This document shows, piece by piece, positions 34,266 through 42,904 of a stretch of 64,000 nucleotides of DNA. The DNA lies in the NCBI GenBank assembly GCA_023241745.1, contig JALQCY010000003.1:581426-645425 (forward strand). The letters run 5' to 3'. Positions within the stretch are counted from its first letter, which is position 1. Every line of letters starts with the position of its first letter. Source of the DNA: Isoptericola peretonis. GTDB lineage: Bacteria; Actinomycetota; Actinomycetes; Actinomycetales; Cellulomonadaceae. A program made the translations under genes and the position numbers. A model generated the notes under the pieces. It was not told the DNA's origin. It did no database searches and saw only the letters and a list, made by a program, of their open reading frames with translations.

Positions 34266-35480
34266 CTACCGGACGGCGGCGACGTCGCGCGCCTCGGCCT
34301 CCTGCCGACGCAACGCCTCCCGGCGGCGCGGGCCGGCGAAGGCCCGCGGGTACCGCACGATGCCGGGCCGCCGCGCCTCCCACGTGAGGCCCATGACGGT
34401 GCTCTTGCACACGAGCTCCTTGAGCCACGCGCCGGGGCGCGCGCCCAGCCGTCCGCCGAGGAACACGGGCACCGGGACGTCGTCGCGCCCCGCGAACTGG
34501 AACAGGCCCGCCCCGCGGCCGAGGCTGAGGCACTGGCCGAGGAAGCCGACCGCGACGGGCGCCGGCTCCGTGCCCGCCAGCCGGGCCAGCACCGTGTCGG
34601 CCGCGGCTCCGCCCAGCTGGCCCGCGGCCTGGCAGCTCATCCGGAACGGCAGGTCCGACGGCGCGCCGGCGTCGCCGGCGGCGACGATGCGGTCGTCGTC
34701 CACGCTGGTCAGCGTCTCGTCGGTGCGCAGGCGCCCCACGGCGTCCGTGCTCAGGCCGCTGCGGGCGGCGAGGTCGGGCACGGTGAAGCCGGCGGTCCAG
34801 ATCGTCACGTCGCTCGGCACGTCCCGACCGTCCAGGAGCTGGACCGCGTCGGCCGTCACGGCCGTCACGGTCGCCCCCGGTCCCTCGAGGACCGTCACGC
34901 CGAGCCGGGCGAGCTGTGCCGCGACCGCGGCACGCCCCTTCGGGTGCAGGTACGGGCCGAGCACGTCGCCGCAGACCAGCGTCACCGCCCGCCCCTGCTC
35001 CGCGAGCTCGGACGCCACCTCGATGCCGGTCGGGCCCGCGCCCACCACCGTCACCCGCGACGTCGGGCCCGCGGCGGCCAGCTCCGGGGCCAGCCGGTCG
35101 GCCTCCTCCAGGCTCCCGAGCGCGAACGCGTGGTCCGCCGCCCCCGGCACCGTGGGGGCGGCGCTGCTGCTGCCCACCGCGTACACCAGGTAGTCGTAAC
35201 CGAGCGTGGCGCCGTCGGCGAGCGTCAGACGCCGGGCGGGGGCGTCGATCCGCTCCACCGTCGCGACCTCCAGCCGCACCCTGTCGGCCAGCACCGACCG
35301 GTAGTCCACCACCGCGTCGTGCGTGCCCGCCGCCCGCTGGTGCAGGCGGATCCGCTCCACGAACGTCGGGCGGGAGTTCACCAGCGTCACCGCCACGTCG
35401 TCCCGCGTCGTCAGGCGGTTCGCCGCCATCACGCCGGCATACCCGCCGCCCACCACCACGACCTGCGTCCTGTGCGACAT
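34266..35480 (-). CDS. NAD(P)/FAD-dependent pyridine nucleotide oxidoreductase, NDH-2-like
   Basis: 404 aa. FAD-binding motif VVVVGGGYAGVMAANRL at residues 7-23, NAD-binding motif VTVVGAGPTGIEVASEL near 143-159, and the second FAD motif RIVAAGDAG with PFRMSCQAAGQLGG. This is the layout of type II NADH dehydrogenases and AIF/FSP1-like quinone reductases. The usual C-terminal membrane helix is not evident; an Arg-rich tail follows instead. A GGAGGAG site precedes the ATG. Likely transfers electrons from NAD(P)H to quinones or small acceptors at the membrane surface. Confidence 0.83.
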   Translation of the reverse strand: MSHRTQVVVVGGGYAGVMAANRLTTRDDVAVTLVNSRPTFVERIRLHQRAAGTHDAVVDYRSVLADRVRLEVATVERIDAPARRLTLADGATLGYDYLVYAVGSSSAAPTVPGAADHAFALGSLEEADRLAPELAAAGPTSRVTVVGAGPTGIEVASELAEQGRAVTLVCGDVLGPYLHPKGRAAVAAQLARLGVTVLEGPGATVTAVTADAVQLLDGRDVPSDVTIWTAGFTVPDLAARSGLSTDAVGRLRTDETLTSVDDDRIVAAGDAGAPSDLPFRMSCQAAGQLGGAAADTVLARLAGTEPAPVAVGFLGQCLSLGRGAGLFQFAGRDDVPVPVFLGGRLGARPGAWLKELVCKSTVMGLTWEARRPGIVRYPRAFAGPRRREALRRQEAEARDVAAVR

Positions 35481-35566
35481 CTCGTCTCCTCCGTCGTGTT
35501 CGCCATCGGTTGCTCACGGTGACGACGAGACGGGGCACGCGGGTGTGACGCACCGTTCCCGGACGC

Positions 35567-35608
35567 GCCGACGGCGCCCGGTCGCAGGTGCGACCGGGCG
35601 CCGTCGGC
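35567..35608. terminator. Strong hairpin downstream of hsp20
   Basis: A 20-bp perfect stem (35567-35586 and 35589-35608) 16 bp after the hsp20 stop on the minus strand, most likely its terminator. Confidence 0.75.
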
Positions 35609-35623
35609 TGCGCGCCTGACAGG

Positions 35624-36052
35624 TCAGGCGGCGGTGGTGACCTCGATGCGCTGCGGTGCCGTGCCGGCGAAGACGCCGGCGACGGTGACCGTCAGGACGC
35701 CCGCGTCGTAGGACGCGGTCACGGCGTCGCCGTCCACGGCCTTCGGCAGGGTCACGACGCGGCGGAACGAGCCGAAGCGGACCTCCGAGATGCGGCGGCC
35801 CTCGGACTCCTCCGAGCGCTGGTCCTTGCGCTCGCCGCGCACGACGAGCTTGCGGCCCTCGATCTCGACGGTGACGTCGTCGGCCGGGTTCACGCCCGGC
35901 AGGTCGAGGCGGGCGACGAGGTCCTCGCCCTCGCGGTACACGTCAGCGGCGGGCACGGGGCCCTCCGTGCGTGCGAGGTCGGTGAGGCGCGGGGCCCACA
36001 GGTCGCGGAGCCACGCGTCGGCGAACGGGGTGCGGGTCAGGGTGGTGGTCAT
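35624..36052 (-). CDS. hsp20: Hsp20/alpha-crystallin small heat-shock protein
   Basis: 142 aa. The alpha-crystallin domain spans about residues 40-135 (ADVYREGEDLVARLDLPGVN, KLVVRGERKDQ, SYDAGVLTVTVAG). ATP-independent chaperone that holds unfolding proteins. The short N-terminal arm (TPFADAWLRDLWAPRL) and the C-terminal IEV motif of QRIEVTTAA resemble the actinobacterial Hsp18/Acr group. GGAGGA precedes the ATG. A HAIR-like element lies 39 bp upstream of the start, suggesting HspR repression. Confidence 0.92.
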   Translation of the reverse strand: MTTTLTRTPFADAWLRDLWAPRLTDLARTEGPVPAADVYREGEDLVARLDLPGVNPADDVTVEIEGRKLVVRGERKDQRSEESEGRRISEVRFGSFRRVVTLPKAVDGDAVTASYDAGVLTVTVAGVFAGTAPQRIEVTTAA

Positions 36053-36090
36053 GCTGTCCTCCTCCAGGTGAGTACTGCTGACCGGTGCAA

Positions 36091-36111
36091 CTTGAGCCAC
36101 CCCGACTCAAT
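36091..36111. promoter_or_regulatory. HAIR-like HspR binding site upstream of hsp20
   Basis: CTTGAGC-N7-ACTCAAT has the exact 7-7-7 geometry of the HAIR consensus CTTGAGT-N7-ACTCAAG, with one mismatch per arm, at the outer or inner base. It overlaps the end of the upstream APC permease gene. Confidence 0.7.
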
Positions 36112-37630
36112 TTCCTGGTTCGCCGACGGCGGACGCACCGCGCCGCCGGGTGCGTAGGAGCATGACGACCAGGCCCAGGACGAGCCACCCGGCCGCGACC
36201 TCCAGAGCGAGGTGGCTGGCCAGGACGAGCACGGTGACGACGATCGCCAGGCCGACGACGGGGACGACCGTGTGCAGCACGCGCCGGTCGGTGCGCCGGC
36301 CGGCCACGTAGTAGCCGATCACCGCCACGTGCAGGAAGACGAACGCGGTCAGGGCGCCGACCGTGACCATCGAGGACAGCAGGTCGAGACCGTCGGGCTT
36401 GACCGCGGCCGCGACGGCGATGACGAGCGTCGCGCCCGCCGAGAGGAGGATCGCGAGGCGGGGGACGCCGGTCCGAGGGCTCACGGACCCGAGCCGGGAC
36501 GGCAGCTGTCCGTCGCGCGCCATCCCGTACATGAGGCGGCTCACCGCGGCCTGCGCGACGAGCGCGGAGAGCACGGGGCCGATCGCTCGGGCCGTGGTGA
36601 CCGTCGTGCCGAGCCACGACCCCATCTGGTCGCCGATCATCGTGTAGAAGATCGTGCCCTGCTCGTCGGGGTGGGCCGCCAGCTCCGTCGGCGTCGCCGT
36701 CGTCAGGAGCGCCCCCAGGTACGTCTGGAGGACGAACAGGGCCCCGGCGAGGACGAGGCAGAAGATCAGGGCCCGGCCGATCTGCCGCGGGGAGCCGGTG
36801 CTCTCCTCGGCGAACGTGGCGATCGCGTCGAAGCCCAGGAAGGCGAGCGCCGCCACCGAGACGGCGCCGAGCGTGCCCGCGAGCGTGAACCCGTCCAGCC
36901 CGGTCAGCGGGGACAGCCACGGCCTGGCCGGCCCCTCGTGCACCAGCACGACGACGGCGCCGACGCAGAAGGCGGCGAGCACCAGGATCTCCACGACCAG
37001 GGCGACGAACCCCACCGTCGCCGCGAGCTTCACCCCGCCGAGGTTCAGCGCCGTGATGAGGAGCACGGCGGCCGTCGTGAACGCCCAGACCGGTACCGAG
37101 GGGAACAGGGCGTGGCTGGCGATGCCGGTGAACAGCGCGGCGAGGCTCGGGATGAACAGGTAGTCCAGGCCGATCATCCACCCGGCCATGAAGCCCGACC
37201 GCCGCCCCAGCCCCGCGGTCGCGTACGCCGAGACCGACCCCGCCTTCGGGACCGCGACGGACATGCGCGCGTACGACCAGGCGGTGAACGCCATCGCCAC
37301 GGTCGCGACCACGAACACGAGCGCGACCGCACCGTTGCTGCGTGCGTCCAGCACGCCGAACGTGCCCATGGGTGCCGTCGGGCCGATGAACAGCAGCCCG
37401 TAGACGACGAGGTGCCGCAGGGACAGGCTCCGGTGGAGCCGTCCCTCGGGCGGGTCGGGCGTGGGTGCGCCCGTCGCAGGGCGGGGTTCGGTGGACGCGG
37501 GACTCAGCTCCTCGGCAGCTCGTGGACCGGCTGCCAGCGTAGGACGACGGCGCGGCGCCGTCGTCCTACGCCTAGGCGTCCAAGCCGCCGTCGAGGAACC
37601 GGACGTCGCTAGGCCTGCCCAGCGCAGCAC
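36107..37630 (-). CDS. APC superfamily amino acid permease
   Basis: 507 aa at most. About twelve hydrophobic spans from HLVVYGLLFIGPTAPMGTFG (residue 73 on). The family loop ALAFLGFDAIATFAEES is present and so is the C-half GPVLSALVAQAAVSRLMYGMARDG, seen in amino acid or polyamine permeases of the APC type. The start is uncertain: the first 60 residues are Arg/Pro-rich, lack a ribosome site and contain a 15-bp hairpin (37537-37571). A start after the hairpin would need a CTG codon. The specificity is unknown. Confidence 0.8.
   Translation of the reverse strand: MLRWAGLATSGSSTAAWTPRRRTTAPRRRPTLAAGPRAAEELSPASTEPRPATGAPTPDPPEGRLHRSLSLRHLVVYGLLFIGPTAPMGTFGVLDARSNGAVALVFVVATVAMAFTAWSYARMSVAVPKAGSVSAYATAGLGRRSGFMAGWMIGLDYLFIPSLAALFTGIASHALFPSVPVWAFTTAAVLLITALNLGGVKLAATVGFVALVVEILVLAAFCVGAVVVLVHEGPARPWLSPLTGLDGFTLAGTLGAVSVAALAFLGFDAIATFAEESTGSPRQIGRALIFCLVLAGALFVLQTYLGALLTTATPTELAAHPDEQGTIFYTMIGDQMGSWLGTTVTTARAIGPVLSALVAQAAVSRLMYGMARDGQLPSRLGSVSPRTGVPRLAILLSAGATLVIAVAAAVKPDGLDLLSSMVTVGALTAFVFLHVAVIGYYVAGRRTDRRVLHTVVPVVGLAIVVTVLVLASHLALEVAAGWLVLGLVVMLLRTRRRGASAVGEPGN
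37537..37571. terminator. Hairpin between manD and the APC gene
   Basis: Arms GCGTAGGACGACGGC and GCCGTCGTCCTACGC with loop GCGGC, about 215 bp downstream of the manD stop. It may terminate the MHS-manD transcript. If so, the APC gene starts after it. Confidence 0.5.
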
Positions 37631-37786
37631 CCACCACCCGCGCGTCGCCGTGGAGGGTGGTCGGCGGTCGCGACGGCGACAGTACTGTCATGCCGGGTGC
37701 TAGGCGCCCTGGCGGGCGCCGATCACGCGCATCCATCGATCTCCCGCATGGTGAGACGCCGGTGGCGAATCGTGTCGGCCTGGAGG

Positions 37787-38998
37787 TCACCAGTCGTGCA
37801 CGGAGCCGTCGAGCCGCCGGGCGACCGGCAGGTAGCGCGGCTCGTAAGGGAAGCGGGCGGCCGCCTCGTCGTCGTACTCCACCCCCAGGCCGGGGGCGTC
37901 GGACGGGTGCAGCATCCCGTCGGCGTACGACACGTCGGAGCGGAAGACGTCGGCCGTGTGCGGGGTGTGCCCCATGTGCTCCTGGATGCCGAAGTTCGGC
38001 ACGGCCAGGTCCACGTGGACGGCGGCGGCCTGCGTCACCGGCGACAGGTCGCCGGCCCCGTGCGACCCGGTGCGGACCCCGTACAGGTGCGCGAGGTCGA
38101 AGATGCGGCGCAGGTGCGTGATGCCGCCCGCGTGCACCACCGTGGTGCGCACGTAGTCGATCAGCCGCTCCGTGATGAGGTGCTGCACGTCCCAGATCGA
38201 CGTGAGGTTCTCGCCCACGGCGATCGGCGTCGTCGTGTGCTGGCGGATGAGGCGGAACGCCTCCTGGTCCTCCGCCGGCGTCGGGTCCTCCATCCAGAAC
38301 AGCCGCAGGGGTTCGACGGCCCGGCCGAAGCGCGCGGCCTCGATCGGCGTGAGGCGGTGGTGCACGTCGTGCAGGAGGTGGAAGCCGAAGCCGAACTTCT
38401 CGCGCACGGCCTCGAGATACGTCGGGGCGTGGTCGAGGTAGGCCTCGGTGGACCACGCCTGCTCCTCGGGCAGGGACGTCCTGGCGGGCTCGTAGATGCC
38501 GGCGCCGCTGTGCACGCCGTACGTGCCGGGCACGCCAGGGACGGCGGTCTGGGCGCGGATCGCCTCGTAGCCCTCCTCGCGCAGTCGGGCCACGTCGTCG
38601 AGCAGGGCGGGCACGTCGCCGCCGCTGGCGTGCGCGTACACGAGGACGCCGTCGCGCGAGCGGCCGCCGAGCAGCTCGTACACCGGCAGGCCCGCGACCT
38701 TGCCCTTGATGTCCCACAGCGCGGTGTCGACGGCGGCGATCGCCGTCATCGTCACCGGGCCGCGGCGCCAGTAGGCGCCCTTGTACAGGTACTGCCAGGT
38801 GTCCTCGATGCGCGCCGGGTCGCGACCGATCAGCAGCGGCACCAGGTGGTCGCGCAAGTAGGACGCGACGGAGAGCTCGCGGCCGTTGAGCGTCGCGTCG
38901 CCGAGACCGGTGACCCCGTCGGACGTGGTGATGCGCAGCGTGACGTAGTTGCGGCCGGGCGAGGTGACCAGCACCTCGGCCTTCTCGATGGTGCTCAT
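37787..38998 (-). CDS. manD: D-mannonate dehydratase family protein (enolase superfamily, RspA/ManD)
   Basis: 403 aa, the usual ManD length. Enolase-superfamily enzyme that dehydrates D-mannonate (or D-gluconate in low-efficiency members) to 2-keto-3-deoxygluconate. Motifs: [20 protein letters not shown] at the start, [15 protein letters not shown] with a metal-binding Glu, [10 protein letters not shown] with another metal ligand, and [12 protein letters not shown] with the catalytic His. Its ATG overlaps the stop of the MHS transporter gene, giving an uptake-catabolism operon opposite a GntR regulator. Confidence 0.88.
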   Translation of the reverse strand: MSTIEKAEVLVTSPGRNYVTLRITTSDGVTGLGDATLNGRELSVASYLRDHLVPLLIGRDPARIEDTWQYLYKGAYWRRGPVTMTAIAAVDTALWDIKGKVAGLPVYELLGGRSRDGVLVYAHASGGDVPALLDDVARLREEGYEAIRAQTAVPGVPGTYGVHSGAGIYEPARTSLPEEQAWSTEAYLDHAPTYLEAVREKFGFGFHLLHDVHHRLTPIEAARFGRAVEPLRLFWMEDPTPAEDQEAFRLIRQHTTTPIAVGENLTSIWDVQHLITERLIDYVRTTVVHAGGITHLRRIFDLAHLYGVRTGSHGAGDLSPVTQAAAVHVDLAVPNFGIQEHMGHTPHTADVFRSDVSYADGMLHPSDAPGLGVEYDDEAAARFPYEPRYLPVARRLDGSVHDW

Positions 38999-40398
38999 GC
39001 CCGCTCCGCCGCGGCGGAGCGGGCCGGGGCCGCGCCGTCGTCGTGGGCCCCGTCGTCGTGGGCTCCCTCGTCCAGGGAGGGCCAGCTCGCGTACTCGGTG
39101 CCGCCGCGGCGGGCGGGAGCTGTCTCCGGCAGGAGGACCAGCGCGACGATCGAGCACACCACCAGCACCGCCGTGTAGGCCGCGACGAGGCCGAAGCCGC
39201 CGTCCGCCGCGACGAGCAGCGCCGTCGCGACCACGGTGAACGGCCCGGACGCGACCATCGCGCCGAACTGCCACACCACGGAGACGCCCGAGTACCGGAC
39301 GGAGGAGTCGAACAGCTCCGGGAAGAACGATGCCTGCGGTGCGTACGTGCCGGCGTGGCCGAGGCCCAGGCCGACGACCATGAGGGCGACGATCACCGCG
39401 AGGTTCTCGGACTGCACGGCGAGGAACGCGGGCACGATGAGCACGAGGTTCAGCACGGCCATGGCCAGGAAGACCGGCCGGCGGCCGACGCGGTCGGTGA
39501 GGTGGCCCCACACCGGGATCATGACGATCTCGACGAGGATCGCGATGATGACGGCCTCGAGGACGAGCCCCGAGTCGTAGCCGTTGTTGTCCGCGTACGC
39601 GACCAGGAAGATCGTGTAGAAGGGGAACATCGCCGCCTCGACGAACTTGGCGAAGAAGCCGCCGACCACCTCGCGCCGCCGCTCGCCGAAGAGCTGACGC
39701 AGCGGGGCGTGCGACTCGGCCTTGCGCTCGCGGGCGGCCTTGAACGTCTCGGACTCGTCGACGCGCGAGCGGATGAACAGCCCGACGGCGACGACGACGA
39801 TCGACAGCAGGAACGGCACGCGCCAGCCCCAGGTGAGGAACGCGTCCTCGTCCATCCACTGCTGGAGGCCGGCGAAGAGCGCCGTGGGGATGAGGTACGC
39901 GACCGGCGAGCCGAGCTGGACGAAGCTGGCGTAGAAGCCTCGCCGCCGCTGCGGCGACGCCTCCGCCGTGAGCAGCACGGCGCCGCCCTGCTCGCCCCCG
40001 ACGCCGAAGCCCTGGATGAGCCGGACGACGACGAGGATGACCGCGGCCCACAGGCCGATCTGCTCGTACGTGGGCATGAGGCCGACGGCGAACGTGCCGA
40101 GGCCGGTGAGCAGCAGCGTGAAGACGAGGGCCTTCTTGCGGCCCAGGCGGTCGCCGATGTGGCCCCAGACGAGCCCGCCGAGCGGGCGGGCGAAGAACCC
40201 GACCGCGTACGTCGAGAACGCCGCGAGCGTGCCGACCAGCGGGTCCGTCTCGGGGAAGAAGATCTTGTTGAACACCAGCGCCGACGCGGTGCCGTAGATG
40301 AAGAAGTCGTAGTACTCCGCGATCGTCCCGATCACGGAGGCGCCGACGGTCTTGCGCAGCGTCTTCGGGTCGACGGTGCGGGCCGGGGTGCCGCTCAT
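38995..40398 (-). CDS. MFS transporter of the metabolite:H+ symporter (MHS) family
   Basis: 467 aa. Twelve spans with MHS motifs: [20 protein letters not shown] at the start, [21 protein letters not shown] between helices 2 and 3, and [17 protein letters not shown] proteins import organic acids, shikimate, proline betaine or sugar acids. Coupling to manD suggests a hexonate or hexuronate as substrate (inference). The C-terminal tail contains a short repeat, [19 protein letters not shown] site precedes the ATG. Confidence 0.87.
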   Translation of the reverse strand: MSGTPARTVDPKTLRKTVGASVIGTIAEYYDFFIYGTASALVFNKIFFPETDPLVGTLAAFSTYAVGFFARPLGGLVWGHIGDRLGRKKALVFTLLLTGLGTFAVGLMPTYEQIGLWAAVILVVVRLIQGFGVGGEQGGAVLLTAEASPQRRRGFYASFVQLGSPVAYLIPTALFAGLQQWMDEDAFLTWGWRVPFLLSIVVVAVGLFIRSRVDESETFKAARERKAESHAPLRQLFGERRREVVGGFFAKFVEAAMFPFYTIFLVAYADNNGYDSGLVLEAVIIAILVEIVMIPVWGHLTDRVGRRPVFLAMAVLNLVLIVPAFLAVQSENLAVIVALMVVGLGLGHAGTYAPQASFFPELFDSSVRYSGVSVVWQFGAMVASGPFTVVATALLVAADGGFGLVAAYTAVLVVCSIVALVLLPETAPARRGGTEYASWPSLDEGAHDDGAHDDGAAPARSAAAERA

Positions 40399-40437
40399 GC
40401 TGCTGCCTCCTCGCAGTGGATCAGCGCGACGCTAACA

Positions 40438-40452
40438 TACTAGTGCGCTAGA
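40438..40452. promoter_or_regulatory. Possible GntR/FCD operator
   Basis: TACTAGTGCGCTAGA contains CTAG twice in imperfect dyad symmetry and lies in the 90-bp gap between the divergent MHS and GntR genes. The sequence is less GC-rich than its surroundings. A weak candidate only. Confidence 0.35.
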
Positions 40453-40487
40453 ACACGATGGCGTGGGGGTGGGGCAGAATCGTGGCC

Positions 40488-41192
40488 ATGCCGTCGCCGT
40501 CGTCGCAGCCGCTCCTGACCGCCCGGGTCCGCGGGGAGAACACCCGCCGGCTCGTCCACACCTGGCTGCGCCGTCAGATCATCGACCTTGAGCTCCCGCC
40601 GGGGGCTCCGCTGTCGGAGGCGGAGATCGGTGCGCGGCTCGGCGTCAGCCGCACGCCTGTGCGCGAGAGCCTGATCCTCCTCGCCGAGGAAGGCCTCGTG
40701 GAGGTGTTCCCGCAGCGCGGCAGCTTCGTCGGCCCGATCCGCTACGAGGACGTCGTCGCGGCGCAGTTCGTGCGGGAGGCGATCGAGTGCTCGTCGTTGC
40801 AGCTCGGCGGCGCCCAGGCCGGGGAAGGCGACGTCGCCACCCTCCGGGCGATCATCGTGCGGCAGCACGAGGCCGACCGCGCCGGCGACGACGGCGCGTT
40901 CTTCGACCTGGACGAGGAGTTCCACCAGCAGCTCATGCGGGCGTGCGGGCACGAGCCCGCCTGGCGCATCGTGGCCTCCGCCAAGGCGCAGATGGACCGC
41001 GCCCGCAGGCTCTCCCTGCCCGAGGGCGGCAAGATGACCGACCTCATCGAGCAGCACGGCGCGGTCGTCGACGCCCTCGCGGCGGGGGACGTCGAGGGTG
41101 CCGTCGCCCGCCTGCGGGAACACCTGCGCGTGGTGCTGCAGGACATCGCGCACATCCAGCGGGAGCGCCCGGAGCTGTTCGCCCAGGTCTAG
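40488..41192 (+). CDS. GntR-family regulator with FCD ligand domain
   Basis: 234 aa. Winged helix at residues about 15-80 (LEIGARLGVSRTPVRESLILL-like segment EIGARLGVSRTPVRESL), followed by the all-helical FCD domain (about 85-225) with the metal and carboxylate ligands in DLDEEFHQQLMRACGH and EQHGAVVDALAAGD. Controls sugar-acid catabolism genes in many bacteria; here it probably represses the divergent MHS-manD operon. CAGAAT ends 7 nt before the ATG, consistent with a leaderless message. Confidence 0.88.
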   Translation: MPSPSSQPLLTARVRGENTRRLVHTWLRRQIIDLELPPGAPLSEAEIGARLGVSRTPVRESLILLAEEGLVEVFPQRGSFVGPIRYEDVVAAQFVREAIECSSLQLGGAQAGEGDVATLRAIIVRQHEADRAGDDGAFFDLDEEFHQQLMRACGHEPAWRIVASAKAQMDRARRLSLPEGGKMTDLIEQHGAVVDALAAGDVEGAVARLREHLRVVLQDIAHIQRERPELFAQV

Positions 41193-41215
41193 CTGGTCGT
41201 GGCGCCGCTCGGTCG

Positions 41216-42190
41216 TCAGCAGGTGCTGGTGCCCTCGAGGTCGTCGCAGACGAGGCGGGTGCGTGCCTCGGTGACGGTGGTGGGGTCGGTGGTGCTGGTG
41301 GTGGTGATGGTGCCGGGGATGTCGGTCCACGTGCTGGTGCCCTGGACGCGGAAGCGGCCCTGCCAGGTGGTGGTGAGGGAGACGGTCACGCCGGTGCGGT
41401 AGGTGTTGCCCTTGTCGTCGACGGCGGTGCCGGGGTCCTGGTCGGGGGTGCCGAGGCGGCTGTACGTGTGTCCGACCCAGGAGTGGTCGGGGGTGGGGTC
41501 GCCCTCGCGCCAGGGCCGTCCGGGGTCGGTGGTGGTGAGGGTGGTGCCGGCGGGGGAGTGCGGGTCGTCGAAGTCCCAGGTGAACTCGGTGGGTTCGGCA
41601 CGGATGACGACCGGGACCCCCAGCAGCGTCACGGTGCGGTCCTGTGGCGCTGCCGTCGTGTAGGCGGGGTAGTGGACGTTGACGATCATGGGCGGGTTGC
41701 CCTGCACCGTCGCGACCGGGGCGGTGATCTTCATGGTCTTGAACTCGCGTCGCGCCTCGGTGGCGAGGTCGGCGGGGGTGATGCACTCGTCGTCGGTGAG
41801 CTGCTCGGGGTCGCCGTAAGAGCCGTCCGCCTGGACGCGTTGTACCCAGAGCGCGTCGAGGGCGTACTCGCCGTCTTCGCACGGGACGGTGATCTCGGCG
41901 ATGTCCGTGCCTTCCGGGCATGCTCCCGGAGCAGTGACGATGCCGCTGAGGGAGTCGAGGTCTGCCCCCAGTTCTGCGCACGTCACCCCGTCGGTGCGGA
42001 CGTAGCGGTCCCGCGGCTCGTCGTTCGCGGGTTCACGCCCGTCGGGCCCCTGCTTCCATGCATTCGACGTAGCCCCAACGCCGGCCTCGTCCTTGCCATC
42101 ATCGAGTCCAGCCGTGTAGTCGGGAACCGGTAATGACGATGCGAGGGTAATGGCTAATGTGAGCATCGAGGCGAGCAGGTGGCTCCGCAT
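41216..42190 (-). CDS. Secreted PKD-like domain protein
   Basis: 324 aa from ATG 42190. A signal peptide (MRSHLLASMLTLAITLASSL) opens the protein. Several Cys follow (TCAELG, GACPEG, VPCEDG, DECITP), likely disulfide-bonded. Near residue 200 begins a PKD/Ig-like domain (EFTWDFDDP, SWVGHTYSRLG). It ends with LVCDDLEGTSTC. It follows the DUF6318 lipoprotein gene by 4 bp, the same pair often seen in Micrococcales. The 5' part is less GC-rich than the rest of the window. Function unknown; surface binding is inferred. Confidence 0.72.
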   Translation of the reverse strand: MRSHLLASMLTLAITLASSLPVPDYTAGLDDGKDEAGVGATSNAWKQGPDGREPANDEPRDRYVRTDGVTCAELGADLDSLSGIVTAPGACPEGTDIAEITVPCEDGEYALDALWVQRVQADGSYGDPEQLTDDECITPADLATEARREFKTMKITAPVATVQGNPPMIVNVHYPAYTTAAPQDRTVTLLGVPVVIRAEPTEFTWDFDDPHSPAGTTLTTTDPGRPWREGDPTPDHSWVGHTYSRLGTPDQDPGTAVDDKGNTYRTGVTVSLTTTWQGRFRVQGTSTWTDIPGTITTTSTTDPTTVTEARTRLVCDDLEGTSTC

Positions 42191-42194
42191 CGGT

Positions 42195-42788
42195 CTACTC
42201 CGGGACATCGGCGACGCCGACGACGACCCATGCACCGTCTCTCTTGGCCATTTCCATCCGGAGCTCGCCGGACTTGTCGAGGGAAGTGAAGAGGACTTCG
42301 CCATTGGAGTCCTTGATAGTCGAGGCACCTTCCCTCACTCTGACGTCGATGGGCCAAATGCCTGTGGACGCGTCCTGCTCGTATGTATGCAGGACTACTA
42401 CATTCGTCTCGCCGCCGCTAAATGCATCATCGCGATCTGCAATCTCATTTGCCTGGTCGAGCCTGTTTGCGCAGTACTCACAACTCTTGAGAGACATCGT
42501 CTCCCATTCGGCGGTGTCGCCGGTCTGCATGATGTAGGGGTCGAGCTCGAGGAAATACACCGCGGCGGCTTCGGCTCCGGCGGGTCCGTCGTCGTCCATC
42601 GCGTCGGGTCGCTCGGGCGCGACGACCACGGCGGTGGAGCTGGGCGACGGGGACGGCGAGGCGTCGGCGCTCGCGCTGGCGGTGGGCTCGGCCGACGGCG
42701 TCGCGGGCGTGTCGCCTTCGCAACCGGCGACGAGCAGCGCTGCGGCGGCGATGGAGGTGGCGGCGAGGATGGCCCGGTTGCGGGTCAT
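42195..42788 (-). CDS. DUF6318 family lipoprotein
   Basis: 197 aa. The lipobox LLVAGC gives lipidated Cys23. A Thr/Ser/Ala/Pro linker (about 25-65) leads to a conserved domain with AVYFLELDPYIMQTGDT and SLKSCEYCANRLD, a CxxC pair characteristic of DUF6318. SnoaL-like fold is plausible for this domain. Located on the outer face of the membrane. The 3' half has low GC for this window (54% over 42361-42480). First gene of a pair with the PKD-like protein. Function unknown. Confidence 0.8.
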   Translation of the reverse strand: MTRNRAILAATSIAAAALLVAGCEGDTPATPSAEPTASASADASPSPSPSSTAVVVAPERPDAMDDDGPAGAEAAAVYFLELDPYIMQTGDTAEWETMSLKSCEYCANRLDQANEIADRDDAFSGGETNVVVLHTYEQDASTGIWPIDVRVREGASTIKDSNGEVLFTSLDKSGELRMEMAKRDGAWVVVGVADVPE

Positions 42789-42904
42789 GACGGGGCTCCC
42801 TGTCGGCGGTGACGTCGCGGTCACTGTAGGGCAATCCGTCAGATCGTTGCCCGGGAGTCTGTGGACAACTCCGTCGCCGCAGGTCGCGGACGGCCCCGGG
42901 ACGG

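Noticed and set aside
42789..42904. Gap between the DUF6318 and monooxygenase genes considered for a small gene
   Set aside because: About 115 bp with no frame having both a start with a ribosome site and non-random composition.
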